This document shows positions 33,819 through 44,983 of a DNA stretch of 64,000 nt, piece after piece. The DNA is taken from NCBI RefSeq assembly GCF_905171775.1, contig NC_053490.1, forward strand, positions 463,000,143 through 463,064,142, read 5' to 3'. Source of the stretch: Rana temporaria. Lineage: Eukaryota > Chordata > Amphibia > Anura > Ranidae. The notes beneath the pieces are model-generated. The model had not been told where the DNA came from. It saw only the letters and a list, made by a program, of their open reading frames with translations, and searched no databases. The position numbers and the translations under genes were made by a program. How positions within the stretch are numbered: the stretch's first letter is position 1; every line of letters begins with the position of its first letter.

Positions 33819-34266
33819 GGCCTCGTACACACGACCGAGGAACTCGTCGTAAATGAAACATTGTTTTCCTTGACGAGTTCCTTGTTAGGCTTGTCGAGAA
33901 CCTTGACAAGCTTTCTTTGCGTACACACTGTCAAGACAAAATCTCGTCGTTCTCAAACGCGGTGACGTAAAACACGTACGACGGCACTATAAAGGGGAAG
34001 TTTGAGTCCACTGGCGCCACCCTTCTGAGCATGTGCGGGTTTCTAAGCATACACACAAACGTGTTTCTCGTCGAAAAGGAACACGACGAGGAAATTGAGA
34101 CTCCCGACGAGGAAAAAGAGAACTTGTTCTCTTTTTTTCTCATCGAGTTCCACAACAGTTTTCTCGATTAAAAAACATACAGACGACCGTTTTCCCCAGC
34201 AAAAAAGCTCTGCCACCAAGTTTCTTGATGGATTCTGTCGAGGAAAACGGTCGTGTGTACAAGGCC
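33819..34266. mobile_element. Harbinger-like palindromic element (CTCGTCG subfamily)
   Basis: 448-bp copy with tips GGCCTCGTACACACGACCG and, inverted, GGCCTTGTACACACGACCG. TCA is duplicated (33816-33818 and 34267-34269). It is inverted relative to the copies at 31384, 41912 and 55439: the hairpin is at the right end, with ACGACCGTTTTCCCC pairing with GAGGAAAACGGTCGT. The core has GACGTAAAACACGTACGACG and GAGCATGTGCGGG. Several minus-strand frames here are artefacts. Confidence 0.87.
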
Positions 34267-34429
34267 TCATACAATAAGTATTTTAATTTACTTGAGGAAT
34301 CCTCCTCTTATTGCATACATAGGCCATTGCACCTCCTGATGTTGGCGGAAACTCCTCTACTCAAAGAAATGTGGTGCACATGCTGTTCTCTATACGAATC
34401 ATAGATTGTATACAGTGCTACCGTGTCTA

Positions 34430-34880
34430 TGACCTAAAGCATGTTGTCGATCCTAGGCCTTAGGGTACATTCTACCCGCTGGGAAGAACCAGCTCCCCAT
34501 CCAACTATCGGGGGAGTCTGATTCCTCCGGTCGCACAGGCGTCTCCCCCCACTGCCCAAGTAGACTATGGTCTGCCGAGAGTGAAAAAGAGAAACGACAC
34601 AACATATATAACAATAAATTTAAATCACAATAACTAACATTAGTAAGAAAGGAAGGGTAAAAAAAAAATGTAAGTGTCCTGGGGTCATTTGTCAGGTATT
34701 TAATCCATGGGTCCCATACTCTGTGAAACGACTTCATCTTGTCTTGTACTATTGCTGTTAACCTTTCATTTAACATTAGCCACGACATTTTGTGTTTAAT
34801 CTGGTCGAATGGCAGGGCGGCAGATCTCCACTTTCTGGCTATCTTTATTTTAGCTAAAAAAGAATATAAATGTAAGAAGC
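34430..34880 (-). pseudogene. L1/Tx1-type LINE relic, ORF2 C-terminus
   Basis: On the minus strand from about 34880 the translation reads AKIKIARKWRSAALPFDQIK, then MSWLMLNERLTAIVQDKMKSF and VWDPWIKYL, the hallmark end of L1/Tx1-type ORF2 proteins, which aids nucleic-acid binding in retrotransposition. The frame stays open to about 34453. No poly-A tail or target duplication is visible at the 34430 side, so this is an internal fragment. It differs from both other LINE relics in the window. Confidence 0.72.
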
Positions 34881-36380
34881 CGTCTTTGGGCTCTAGAAGC
34901 TTCCACTACCTCGCCACCCAGGAGTGCATGTTTCACAGATTTCGTCAGGTTAATACAACCACTTTAAAAATGATTTGCCACACATTTATTATTTCTCTCA
35001 GCAAAATAGACTATAAAAGATCAAAGAAAAAAACATAAAGAAAGAAAGGACAGTACATAAAAAGATAGAAATAGAAATAAATAAATCAAACCACTTAACT
35101 ACTAGAACTCTGTCTAACAAATACTGTTTCTTTGGTGGCCTGAGTAGGTTCCTAGGGAAAGAAATCAGGGGTCCAGAGGGCCACACAATAAGTGCCAAAG
35201 GGACCCAGGTTGGACACCAGGGCAGTAAAATAAAGATCTTGCAAAAATATGAAGATATTTCATAGGAGGCTTTGCAAAGCCTTCGGCTCATTTGATTTTG
35301 ATGTTACAAATCTAAAAAGAACATTTCATATGCATGGATAAATGAGTTGAAAAAGTCATTTGCGTTAAATAGCCATCTCATTCATTCTCAGCTTTCCCTG
35401 ATATATTCTACCTACAGTATCTCACATTACCTTTCTCCACTGCAATTATAACACAAAACCATTTTACAATGCAAAATCACTAAGCCTATGAATTCCTTCC
35501 TAACTCACTGCTTTTAGTGAGACGCTGAAGCAAAACGCAGATGGGTTATGAAATATGTGCTGCTTGGAGTCATCAAGTATTCTGTTCAGGATTGCAGAGA
35601 ACTGTACATTCTGAACACAGGGGAAACAGCTTGCAATACAGAAGAGAAGCAGAAATAGGAAGGCTTTCTATTGCACCCACATTATAATATCACACAGCTG
35701 CAGCCTGACATTCATACGCTGTATGTTATTTAGATAAAATAGACCTTCCTTTAAGTACAAATACGACCTCCCATAAAAAAAATATGTGCTGTAGTACCTA
35801 GATGTGGGTGGATCTCCACTTTCCCACACATACCTGTTGATCCTGCCAGTGAGCTCCACCTGCACCCCATAGCTTCCAGTGACGGAGTGGCAACAATGCT
35901 GCACTGCCCATTGAAATTAGAGCAGAGTTCCCACTCTCATGTTGGCTGGGCATTACACTGGGAGGAAAACATGTTACAGGGGGCATGTCTATTAGCATTG
36001 TTACTACTAATTCATAAGCTTGTAGCTTGTCAATTAGCACCTAGCCACATGTAGTCCTTCACACTGCTTTCTGGATTGACATTGACTACCCCTGTTCCTG
36101 ATAGCCTCCCAATGTGAGCTGGGTTGTCTGGAAGTGTGTGAGACACAATTTAAAGTGGAGCTTCATCCTAAAGTGGAACTTCCGCTTATCGGAACCCTCC
36201 CCCCCTCCGGTGTCACATTTGATACCTTTCAGGGGGGGGGGTGCAGATACCTGTCAAAGACAGGTATTTGCACCCACTTCCGGAAGTCCTCTCTGCGGGG
36301 AGTCTGCAAGTAGTGTGTCACTTCCCGCCCCCCGCCCGTTGTGCAAACAAACTGAAAAATATTGAAAAAAAAACATCAAT
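34881..36380. other. Mixed spacer with a T2-like segment, no gene seen
   Basis: No supported genes. 36150-36330 contains TTTAAAGTGGAGCTTC, then AAAGTGGAACTTCCGC, a tip style shared with T2-type elements, plus a hairpin CAGATACCTGTC/GACAGGTATTTG at 36243-36270. The frame at 34998-35291 on the minus strand is unrecognised. Confidence 0.35.
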
Positions 36381-36389
36381 TACAGTCTC

Positions 36390-36850
36390 ACTGTGCCCAT
36401 CAAATGCAGCCACTGTGCCCATCAAATGCAGCCACTGTTCCATCAATTGCAGCCACTGTGCCCATCAAATGCAGCCACAGTGCCATCAATTGCAGCTACT
36501 GTGCCCATCAAATGCAGCCACTGTGCCCCATCAAATGCAGCCACTGTGCCCCATCAAATGCAGCCACTGTGCCCCATCAAATGCAGCTACTGTGCCCCAT
36601 CAAATGTCGCCACTGTGCCCCATCAAATGCAGCCACTGTGCCCCATCAAATGCAGCCACTGTGCCCCATCAAATGCAGCTACTGTGCCCCATCAAATGTC
36701 GCCACTGTGTCCCATCAAATGCAGCCCCACTGTGCCCATCAATTGTAGCCACTGTATCCCATCAAATGTAGCCACTGTGCCACATCAAATGCAGCCACTG
36801 CACCCATCAAATACAGCCATTATGCCCCATTAAATGCAGCCTCACTGTGA
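36390..36850 (+). repeat. Minisatellite, unit 22-23 bp (GTGCCCCATCAAATGCAGCC)
   Basis: About twenty tandem units of CACTGTGCCCCATCAAATGCAGC with variants lacking one C or carrying AATTGC. Because 23 is not a multiple of three, all three plus frames appear as Cys/Pro/Ala-rich repeats (up to 176 codons); none is a gene. It may be the inner array of an element whose outer parts are at about 36150 and 37380. Confidence 0.92.
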
Positions 36851-37447
36851 CCCCCTCGCCCGCTCGCTGCCTGACCAGCACTTACCCTATATTTGTGGCG
36901 GGTCAGGCAGCGGGTGACGGCGGCAAGCTGTGGGACAAGCAGCGGGTTAGGCGAAGGCTCCTGTGTTCTCCATGCTTCCCGTGCATCTTCTTCCTTCTGC
37001 TAGGCGTCCAATAGGATCGCCTGTGCCTTCAGCCAATCAAGTGACGGGTATTAGAACCGTGCTTCCTAATTGGCGGAGAGGCGGTTTAGTGTTTGAAAAG
37101 CAAATATTAATTTGCTTTTCTAACACACCTGGGTGGGCTCCGAGTGCAATTCTCTGCGCTCCGAATCCACCTTTTTTAAGCTTATTAGAACCTATGACTC
37201 TAATCAGGTGCTTCAAAAAAAAAAACACCCCCACTGCTGAAATTCAGGTGTCCGGCATCGGAAAAGGGGCCAGATGCCTGAATAGGGGGTGGCCATGGAT
37301 AGATTCATGCTATGCATGAATCTATCCCTTCTACATATAGGGGGTTGGCGTTATAGAGGGGGCGGTGGCCCTGTGTCCTTAAAGGACGGGCTGGCCCTGC
37401 CTATATGTATGGAAATGCAAAACTGTCATATTTAACTGGAGTGTGCA
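36851..37447. other. Spacer beside minisatellite, no gene seen
   Basis: Contains palindromic GAAAAGCAAATATTAATTTGCTTTTC at 37096-37121 and a GATAGATTCATGC/GCATGAATCTATC pair at 37298-37326. These are probably parts of the element that carries the minisatellite. Confidence 0.4.
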
Positions 37448-38415
37448 TTAACCACTTAAGCCCCGGACCATATTGCTGCCTAAAGACCCAAGGGGTTTTT
37501 ACAGTTCGGGACTGCGCCGCTTTAACAGACAATTGCGCGGTCGTGCGACGTGGCTCCCAAACAAAATTGGCGTCCTTTTTTCCCCACAAATAGAGCTTTC
37601 TTTTGGTGGTATTTGATCACCTCTGCGGTTTTTATTTTTTGCGCTATAAACAAAAATAGAGCGACAATTTTGAAAAAAATGCAATATTTTTTACTTTTTG
37701 CTGTAATAAATATCCCCCAAAACATATATACATTTTTTTTTCCTCAGTTTAGGCCGATACGTATTCTTCTACCTATTTTTGGTAAAAAAAATCGCAATAA
37801 TTGTTTATCGGTTGGTTTGCGCAAAATTTATAGCGTTTACAAAATAGGGGATAGTTTTTTTGCATTTGTATTTTTTTTTACTACTAATGGCGGCGATCAG
37901 CGATTTTTTTCGTGACTGCGACATTATGGCGGACACTTCGGACAATTTTGACACATTTTTGGGACCATTGTCATTTTCACAGCAAAAAATGCATTTAAAT
38001 TGCATTCTTTATTGTGAAAATGACAGTTGCAGTTTGGGAGTTAAACACAGGGGGCGCTGTAACATTTAGGGATCACTGTGTGTGTGTTTACTAGTGTAGG
38101 GGGGTGTGGCTGTAGAAATGACATCATCGATCGGATCTCCCCTATAAAGGGGATCACCCGATCGATGCGCCGCCACAGTGAAGCACGGGGAAGCCGGGTT
38201 TACACACGGCTCTCCCCGTTCTTCAGCTCCGGGGAGCGATCGCGACGGAGCGGCTATAAACAAATAGCCGCGCCGTCGTCCCGGATCGTTCCCCGAGCGG
38301 ACCCGACCTCCGCATGTACCGGGGGGGGGGTCCCGATCGGACCCCCCACCCACGTCTAGCAGAGGACGTACAGGTACGTACATGTGCCTGTCCGTGCCAT
38401 TCTGCTGACGGTTAA
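37448..38415 (+). mobile_element. TTAA-flanked element K, copy 3 (complete)
   Basis: 968-bp copy bounded by TTAA (37448-37451 and 38412-38415). The left tip CCACTTAAGCCCCGGACC and the right tip GCTGACGGTTAA. It shares the GCGCGGTCGTGCGACG and GGCCGATACGTATTCTTCT landmarks with the other copies and is not interrupted in its first 600 bp, so it serves as an empty-site reference. A CpG-rich 3' part (38120-38400) contains CGATCGGATCTCC/GGGATCACCCGATCG inverted blocks. No transposase. Confidence 0.82.
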
Positions 38416-39293
38416 GAGATTACAGTGCAATCAATACCTATAAAATGCTTAGTACACATTTAAAAAGAACCAAAAATTTGAAGAGACACATTACCGAGGC
38501 AGAAACCAACACAACATTTATGACCTGGAAGATTAATTCAAACTTTTGTTTAATACTACTATTCTTAGGTGCTTACTGTAAATTGTGTGCAAAAATACAG
38601 CTTGATATTTTCCAATGGAAATAAAATGCTATTTTAAAGCTTGCAGATGTCTTTTTTCAATTTCATTTTCCCTGTATAAATTGAGATCAAACCAAAGCAT
38701 TCTGAAAAACATTCCGTCATCAGTTGTGCCAAGCTAGCTAACAGGTTGAGCCTGTGAAGCATATGTGTGTTTTCTCCAGGTGTGCGTATCTGTCTGATGG
38801 TTACCCAACAAAGCAAAGCAAGTCAGGACATTGCCAAGTCACCAAATGGCTCCCTGGATAACCGTATGTACTATCCTAACAGGGATGACTGTGAGCAAAG
38901 CTATGACCCGCATAACAATCTATGCAGAGTCTATCCTTCTGCCTAATGAGGCCTGATGCCATTACTGAAGAAAAATGCATGAATCAGACACAGATCTCTT
39001 GATTTATAGATCTTTAGAAGACTTTAATGCATTTCACCCCAAAGTGCTTGGAGTTACAGCGTGAACACGATACTGCATACTTAATAGGAATTAAACTGAG
39101 ATGAATTGGGCAGAATATGCTATCTGATGCCCTAAAGCCCATGGAAGTATATAACACCTTTTTTACACATCTATCTGATGACAAAAAGCCTAACCTGACC
39201 CATGACAAACCACTGATAGCACTTAAATAAAACAAATCAAAAAAATAAAAATAATAAAAAATCACTGGCACTGCCAAGATCACATTTGTGAAA
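38416..39293. other. Low-repeat stretch, no gene seen
   Basis: No repeat boundaries or credible frames. The minus-strand frame at 39014-39310 (98 codons) is unrecognised and partly overlaps the next element. Confidence 0.4.
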
Positions 39294-39560
39294 TACACTA
39301 TATTGCCCAAGCTATTGAGACACCTGCCTTTACACGCACAAGAACTTTAATGACATCCCAGTCTTAGTCTGTAGGGTTCAATATTGAGTTGGCCCTCCCA
39401 TTGCAGCTATAACAGTTTCAACTCTTCTGTGAAGGTTGTCCACAAGGTTTAGGAGTGTGTCTATGGGAATGTTTGACCATTCTTCCAGAAGCAAGGTCCA
39501 TCAAGACATGGATGAGCGAGTCCGATGGAACACCTTTGGGATGAATTCAAGCAGAGACTC
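39294..39560. mobile_element. Tc1/mariner-like remnant, one end
   Basis: Starts TACACTATATTGCCCAAGC, a tip I know from widespread vertebrate Tc1-like elements. It continues with ACGCACAAGAACTTTAATG, a block at CAATATTGAGTTGGCCC and GACCATTCTTCCAGAAGC. After about 39490 the sequence jumps to material normally further inside such elements (GATGAGCGAGT, then CCTTTGGGATGAATTC), so an internal deletion is likely. The second terminal repeat is missing. Confidence 0.65.
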
Positions 39561-39929
39561 TTCTGGGAGATTATGGTAAAAATGTCTACATACAGTGGAA
39601 GCAGATAATTATTATTAGATGTGAAGTGAGTAAAAGAGAGTCTATAATGATTTGGAGTCAAGTCATTTTTTTTTTTTGTTAAGGTTTATGATTTTTTTTT
39701 TAATCCATGCGTCCTGACAGCTGCCTCTATATGATCAGCCTTCCCTCTTACTGCAGCAACAGATCACTGGAATAGTGGTCTATGTCTTACTAATAAGTGA
39801 GCAAGAAATCACTCAATAATTGATTGCGTCATATGTTCCCCCTGACTTGATCTAGACACCCCGTAAGCCATAAGGAAAAAAACAAATTGATTGATTGCTC
39901 AATATGCCATATAAAAACTTTTAAATCAC
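39561..39929. other. Spacer, no gene seen
   Basis: Includes T runs at 39669 and 39693. No coding or repeat boundary was identified. Confidence 0.35.
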
Positions 39930-39932
39930 TAA

Positions 39933-40661
39933 TGCCTTGTACACACGATAGGAATTTCTGATGAAAAGTCTGATGAGTTTGGAAATAGAACATGTTTTAT
40001 TTTTTTCTTATAGAAAAAAATCCTATGGGAAATTCCGATCGTCTGTGTGGAACTTCGACTGAGAAACAAAAACGCATGCTCAGAATTAAGTCAACGCATG
40101 CTCAGAAGCATTGAACTTAATTTTTCTCGGCTCATCGTAGTGTTTTACGTCACCGCGTTTTGGACGTTTGGAATTTAGTTTAAAGCCCTGTACACACGAT
40201 CGATTTGTCTGATGAAAACAGACCGATGGATTGTTTTCCATCGATGAAAAAAAATTGAACATGTCTTAAAATTTTCCTATGGATAAAAAAAACAATAGAA
40301 AAAAACGATCGTCTGTATGGAAGTCCATCGGTCAAAAATCCACGTATGCTCAGAATCAAGTGGACGCATGCTCGGAAGCATTGAACTTCATTTTTCTCAG
40401 CACGTCGTAGTGTTTTACATCACCGCGTTGGACACGGTCGGACTTTTGACTGATGGTGTTTAGGCAAGACTGATGTAAGTCAGCTTCATCGGATATCCGA
40501 CGAAAAAATCCATCGGATTAGATTCCATCAGGTATCCGATCGTGTGTACAAGGCTTGACAGTGTGTATGCAAGACTGATGGAAGACAGTTTGAATGGAAT
40601 TCTGACAGAAAATTCCATCAGATTTTAGCCCATAGAAAATTCCTATTGTGTGTACAGGGCA
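39933..40661. mobile_element. Harbinger-like palindromic element hosting a second copy
   Basis: The tips are TGCCTTGTACACACGATAGG and, inverted, TGCCCTGTACACACAATAGG. TAA is duplicated (39930-39932 and 40662-40664). It is interrupted at 40184-40555 by a relative. Arms use GGAATTTCTGATG and its inverse, and the core holds CGCATGCTCAGAATTAAGTC, giving the same core as other subfamilies with different arms. Confidence 0.87.
40184..40555. mobile_element. Harbinger-like palindromic element nested in a relative
   Basis: 372-bp copy with tips AGCCCTGTACACACGATCG and, inverted, AGCCTTGTACACACGATCGG. The flanks are TAA (40181-40183) and TGA (40556-40558), which differ at one base. The core CTCAGAATCAAGTGGACGC, CATTGAACTTCATTTTTCTC and GTTTTACATCACCGCG parallels that of its host, so one member of the family jumped into another. 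Confidence 0.83.
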
Positions 40662-41394
40662 TAAGAGAATCACCCCATCTAGTCAACTTCAAAATTGAAA
40701 ACCAAACAAATGATAGTTTAAAACAATGATTATTAGTATATCCATTCAGAATACCAAAAGGATCCATTCATCTAACAACTGGATCAGTACTTGTACAGTC
40801 ATCATAAGTTTGCTAAAGTTATTTTAAACTAGACATGTTGTTTTAGAAGATGAGGGTTTACAATCACTTTAAAGCAGAGTTCCAGTCCCCGAAATAATTT
40901 TTTTTAAACACTCTGCTGTAGTTGTGTACACTTATACTGCATCATTTAGATAATGTCATATATTTGTTCCTTTTAGTTTAAATAGTGGAAAACTGACCAG
41001 ATCTCAGAAGCAGGCAGGTTCCATCTATATTCTGGGCATCTGAAGCCTTCTTCTCTTAATTTCTGGGATTCAGTGCAGCTGACTACCCAGCATGCACCTC
41101 CTGATCTTGTGCCTGCACAGTAATGGCACTGCACGGTGTTTCATTAGATTAGGTGACCTGTCAGAATGTGTAACGGAAGTGACGTTCTGTCGCCGCCATC
41201 TTGCTACACCCCGCACTCCTCCAATGTAAGAATACACTGAGAGGGGGGAAAGCGGACATCTTGTTACACCCACCATTCGTTTTCTTTTTTAGGCTTTCTC
41301 TGTTTTCATCTGGTGATTTGTCCAGTAACACATTTCCTGCGTTAGGGTGCCTACGCTCTTGATGCAGGAGACACAAACACACCTTTGGATAGCA
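40662..41394. other. Spacer with T2-like segment, no gene seen
   Basis: 40850-40895 (GGGTTTACAATCACTTTAAAGCAGAG) contains back-to-back T2-like tips around a TTTAAAG junction, possibly two elements abutting at one target. 41275-41350 matches the short dispersed repeat of 6105-6245 and 59450-59600. No genes. Confidence 0.4.
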
Positions 41395-41763
41395 GCATTG
41401 GTAAGTGTTAGCTGTACTTTGCAGATTTTCAGCACATTTTTTTCTGCTGAAAATGCCCCCTTCGGCTTATACTCGAGTCACCTTTTTGCGCCTGATCTCC
41501 CAGATTTGGGGACCGATTTTTCAAAGCCGGGCACCCCTTCCATAGACTCCCATGTTAAACGGTAATTTCTTTGGTGAATTTGGGGACCTGGTACCGGCCA
41601 GTTGTACGTCCCCTGGACCCAGAACTTAGCACTGATGTAGCCCCATTTCACCTCTACAACTGTGCAAAGTTTGTTGTCTAGGGGACCTACGGCTGGGGAG
41701 CACCAATTTTTCAAACCCGGGTACCCCTTCCATAGACTCCCATGTTAAACGCCAGTCTAGTCA

Positions 41764-41892
41764 TGGACACAGTGAGGCATGGGCATAGTGAGGCATTGAC
41801 ATAGTGAGGCATGGGCACAGTGAGGCATGGGCACAGTGAGGCATGCCAGTGAGGCATGCACATGGACACAGTGAGGCAAAGTGAGGCATGCA
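41764..41892 (+). repeat. Minisatellite, unit about 16 bp (GTGAGGCATGGGCACA)
   Basis: Eight or so imperfect tandem units of CAGTGAGGCATGGGCA with ATAGTGAGG variants, between the duplicated blocks of the surrounding element and the Harbinger-like insertion at 41912. Confidence 0.85.
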
Positions 41893-41911
41893 GATGGACA
41901 CCCTAGGCTCA

Positions 41912-42524
41912 GGCCTCGTACACACGACCGTTTTCCTCAAAAAAATCCATCAAGAAAATTGGTGGCAGAGCTTTTTTGCAAGGAAAACGGTCTTGTGTAT
42001 GTTTTTCGTCAAGAAAACTGTTGTGGATCTCGAGGAGAAAAAAAGAGAACATGTTCTCTTTTTTCTCGTCGGGAGTCTCAATTTTTTCGTCGCGTTTCTC
42101 GTCGGGCTGGTTTATGACGAGAAACACATTCGTGTGTATGCTTAGAAACCCGCGCATGCTCAGAATAAAGTATGAGACAGGAGCGCACCTTCGGTAAAAG
42201 TAGCGTTCGTAATGGAAATCGCACATTCGTCACGCTGTAACAGACTGAAAAGCGCGAATTGTCTCTCACCAAACTTTTACTTAACACGCAATAACATGAG
42301 ATTAGCAAAAGCAGCCCCAAGGGTTGTGCCAGTGGAATCGAACTTCCCCTTTATAGTGCCGACGTAGTTGTTGTAAGTCACCGCGTTTGAGAACGACAAG
42401 ATTTTGTCTTGACAGTGTGTATGCAAAGAAAGCTTGACAAGATTCTCGACAAGCCTGACAAGAAACTTGTCGAGGAAAACGACGTTTCATTTACGACGAG
42501 ATTCTCAGTCGTGTGTACGAGGCC
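41912..42524. mobile_element. Harbinger-like palindromic element (CTCGTCG subfamily, long)
   Basis: 613-bp copy with tips GGCCTCGTACACACGACCG and, inverted, GGCCTCGTACACACGACTG. The flanks TCA and TTG do not match exactly. A hairpin is at the left end: GTACACACGACCGTTTTCCT (41918-41937) pairs with AAGGAAAACGGTCTTGTGTA. The core (CGCGCATGCTCAGAATAAAG, then GTAAAAGTAGCGTTCG) is longer than in the copy at 33819, so this may be closer to the parental form. Overlapping frames on both strands are artefacts of the palindromes. Confidence 0.82.
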
Positions 42525-42613
42525 TTGGAGTCAATACGTTTCCCATTTTTTTGTTGGGAAAATTAGGTGCCTCGGCTTATATTCGGGTCGGCTTATACTG
42601 GAGTATATACAGT

Positions 42614-43063
42614 AATGCATGCTTTTGGGTTAATACCACTTTAAACTAGCCTACAAGAGCTTTGCAGCATGTACATCATATGGTTTACCCATCTAGGGAT
42701 GACTTCTATGATGTTATTACACTGTGCACATGACACATGACTACGTCTCTGTATCAGAGACCTGAAAGATCCTGGATCAAGCCTCAAGTCCCAATTCAAT
42801 GGCACCTTGAATAACATGATATCCTTTCTGAAATGCACATACACACCCCTAAACCAGGGTTTATTTCTTCCATAGATCAAATGCCAAGGGTCAGTTGGGT
42901 TTTCAAAGTGATTTTTTTTTTGGCGGTGGTCATGTCTGCAGTTCATTCAGATTAGGGCACAATGAATCAAAGCAAAGAATAAGATACATAATTATGCCGG
43001 GTTAAAATAATGCAATGATTATACTGTAGTCGTAATCCTAAAACATAGTTTATTCCTGAAATC
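42614..43063. other. Spacer, no gene seen
   Basis: The minus-strand frame 42946-42641 (101 codons) is unrecognised. No repeat ends were identified. Confidence 0.35.
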
Positions 43064-43066
43064 TAA

Positions 43067-43306
43067 GGCTTGTACACACTTACCTATGTTTACTGTGACC
43101 GTGGGAAAACGTAAAACGTGGCAAAATCACACAGTGATTCTTCCGCGTTCAGGAGAGGGCGGTTGAAGCTCCTCTAACCACAGCTCCTAAACTCTGCTAA
43201 AAGCCTATGTGTACATTGACACATGCTTTTATGGAGCTGAGTCTAAGAGCTTTGGCAAAGAAATGCCAAAAGTTCAAGTTTAGGAACTGCTAGTGTACAT
43301 GAAGCC
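43067..43306. mobile_element. Small Harbinger-like palindromic element
   Basis: 240-bp element with tips GGCTTGTACACAC and, inverted, GGCTTCATGTACAC. TAA is duplicated (43064-43066 and 43307-43309). The arms contain ACCACAGCTCCTAAAC-like sequence; AAAAGCCTATGTGTACATTG provides an inner inverted copy of the tip. Confidence 0.7.
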
Positions 43307-43309
43307 TAA

Positions 43310-43816
43310 CTCAGAGATGGCATTTTACTTCAAGTTCATAACTTTTTATCAGGCATCTGATTCCCTATAATTGCAAAGCAACAAAAAAAGTTTGAATCCC
43401 ACTAGCCAAGCAAAAAATGACTCCAAGATATAGAAGCAACACTCTAGGAGACCAAGCCTATGAACCTTAAAGTGTACAAGTCAAACTGAAGTATATAAGA
43501 CTTTAATTAGCTACTTCGTTCTTTTCTGATCTACATTCAACAGAGGTTAATGAAATGGCACAGCAATGCCTATTTTGATAGACTAGTGAGAATTCTAGTC
43601 AAAAAGGATTAATCCGAGGCAGATTTATGATTTGCTTCCAGTACAATAATTTTAATAAAATTTAACACCTTCTTTACCTTGCCCATACCCATAACATCAA
43701 TGGTCACATTCTAAATTGCTTTCAGGTATGAAACACCCTTCTGCAAACATTCTGAAGACATTCATTGATTGATTTTCTTTCTATATTAACTGGAGTATGG
43801 ACATAACACAATACAT
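43310..43816. other. Spacer, no gene seen
   Basis: No open frame above 60 codons, no repeat tips and no RNA gene signal were found here. Confidence 0.4.
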
Positions 43817-43819
43817 TAA

Positions 43820-44237
43820 AGCCCTGTACACACGATCAGTCCATCCGATGAGAACCGACTAAAGGACCGTTTCATCAGTTAACCGATGAAGCTGACTGAT
43901 GGTCTGATGTGCCTACACACCATCAGTTAAAAAACCGATCGAGTCCAACACGGTGACGTAAAACACAACGACGTGCTGAGAAAAATTAAGTTCAATGATT
44001 CCAAGCATGCGTCGACTTGATTCTGAGCATGCGCGGGCTTTTAACCGATGCTTTTGCATACTAACCGTCGGTTTTGACCGATCGGTTAGGTGTCCATTGG
44101 TTGAATTTTAAAGCAAGTTCTACATTTTTCGACCGAAGGATAACGGACCGATGGGGCCCACACACCATCGGTTTGGACCGATGTAATGGACCTTCAGTCC
44201 GTTTCCATCGGTTTTGACTGACCGTGTGTACAAGGCC
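43820..44237. mobile_element. Harbinger-like palindromic element (ACCGATGG subfamily)
   Basis: 418-bp copy with tips AGCCCTGTACACACGATCAG and, inverted, GGCCTTGTACACACGGTCAG. TAA is duplicated (43817-43819 and 44238-44240). The core GACGTAAAACACAACGACG and CGACTTGATTCTGAGCATGC is the inverse of the core in 48477-48895. The hairpin is at the right end, around 44155-44230 (CCCACACACCATCGG ... CCGTGTGTAC). Confidence 0.87.
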
Positions 44238-44365
44238 TAAGAGGCTTCTTACTTTCAGTCACATAATATTTGAATGATGCTGTGATGATCCATTAGGTGA
44301 CAACAACATTACAAAATAAATCTTGCTTTGTAAAACCACAACGGCTGGTTTCTCCTGCCAGTTAG

Positions 44366-44668
44366 GCCGGCCATACGCGGTTCGAATCTTGGCCAGTTCA
44401 GCAAGAACGGTTAATGATTGATCAACTTGGGTACAACCAGCCTGCTGTATTCTCTTGCGACTATCACTAGTGGCTGATATAGGCGATAGGGACAATCCCT
44501 GTCTCTTTCCGGCTGGGATAGCTTCCTCTGCTCGCTTCGGCTCCCCTGCAGGGAAAATACATTTGCTGATTCCCCTGTCAACACTGTCTGTGATGATGGG
44601 GGAATAGTGCAAATTTCTTTCCTGCAACCCGTGGTTGCAGGAAATACATTTGCACTGTGTATGGCCTG
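44366..44668. mobile_element. Palindromic element with GGCCATAC ends
   Basis: The left GTTAGGCCGGCCATACGCGG is mirrored by GTGTATGGCCTGTCTAAG. CTTTCCTGCAACC and GGTTGCAGGAAA near 44619-44643 form an inner hairpin. The tip style recalls the GTACACAC family, but no clean duplication was found. Minus-strand frames of 122 and 89 codons overlap and are unsupported. Confidence 0.5.
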
Positions 44669-44983
44669 TCTAAGTCCCACTGACCATGGAACTTGAGATG
44701 AGAAATATCAGAAATATATAATACCTCTTTCAACCAGACAGTAGCTTAAAATGTGATAACAGCTCAGTTTATTTCCAGACTGAAGCCAGCTATAGATGGA
44801 TCGAAATTCGGCTGATTCATCAGAATCCAGCAGAATTTCAATTTATTTATGGGCTGGCTGGTTGTACTGAAGTCGATCTATTTTTCTTACGATTACTGCT
44901 GCCAGCTATATCTTGCTGATCTTGCTGAATGATTTTCCTATTGTAGAAATTTTGTGTGATCTCTACTGTACTTAAACTGAAAG

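Larger units (their letters stand above)
41395..42613 (-). mobile_element. Element with ACTCGAGTATAAGCCGA-type ends
   Basis: The right limit, on the minus strand, starts TACTGTATATACTCCAGTATAAGCC, and near 41461-41478 the plus strand reads CTTCGGCTTATACTCGAG. The left limit is uncertain. A repeated block, TTTTTCAAA(G/C)CCGGG followed by ACCCCTTCCATAGACTCCCATGTTAAACG, occurs at 41517 and 41707. It contains a minisatellite and a Harbinger-like insertion. Non-coding. Confidence 0.5.

Noticed and set aside
36241..36833. Cys/Pro-rich frames of up to 176 codons in all three plus frames
   Set aside because: A 23-bp tandem unit shifts through every frame, so all three give the same peptide pattern. 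It is not a cysteine-rich protein.
44259..44680. Minus-strand frames of 122 and 89 codons
   Set aside because: They overlap each other in different frames inside a palindromic element and match no family.
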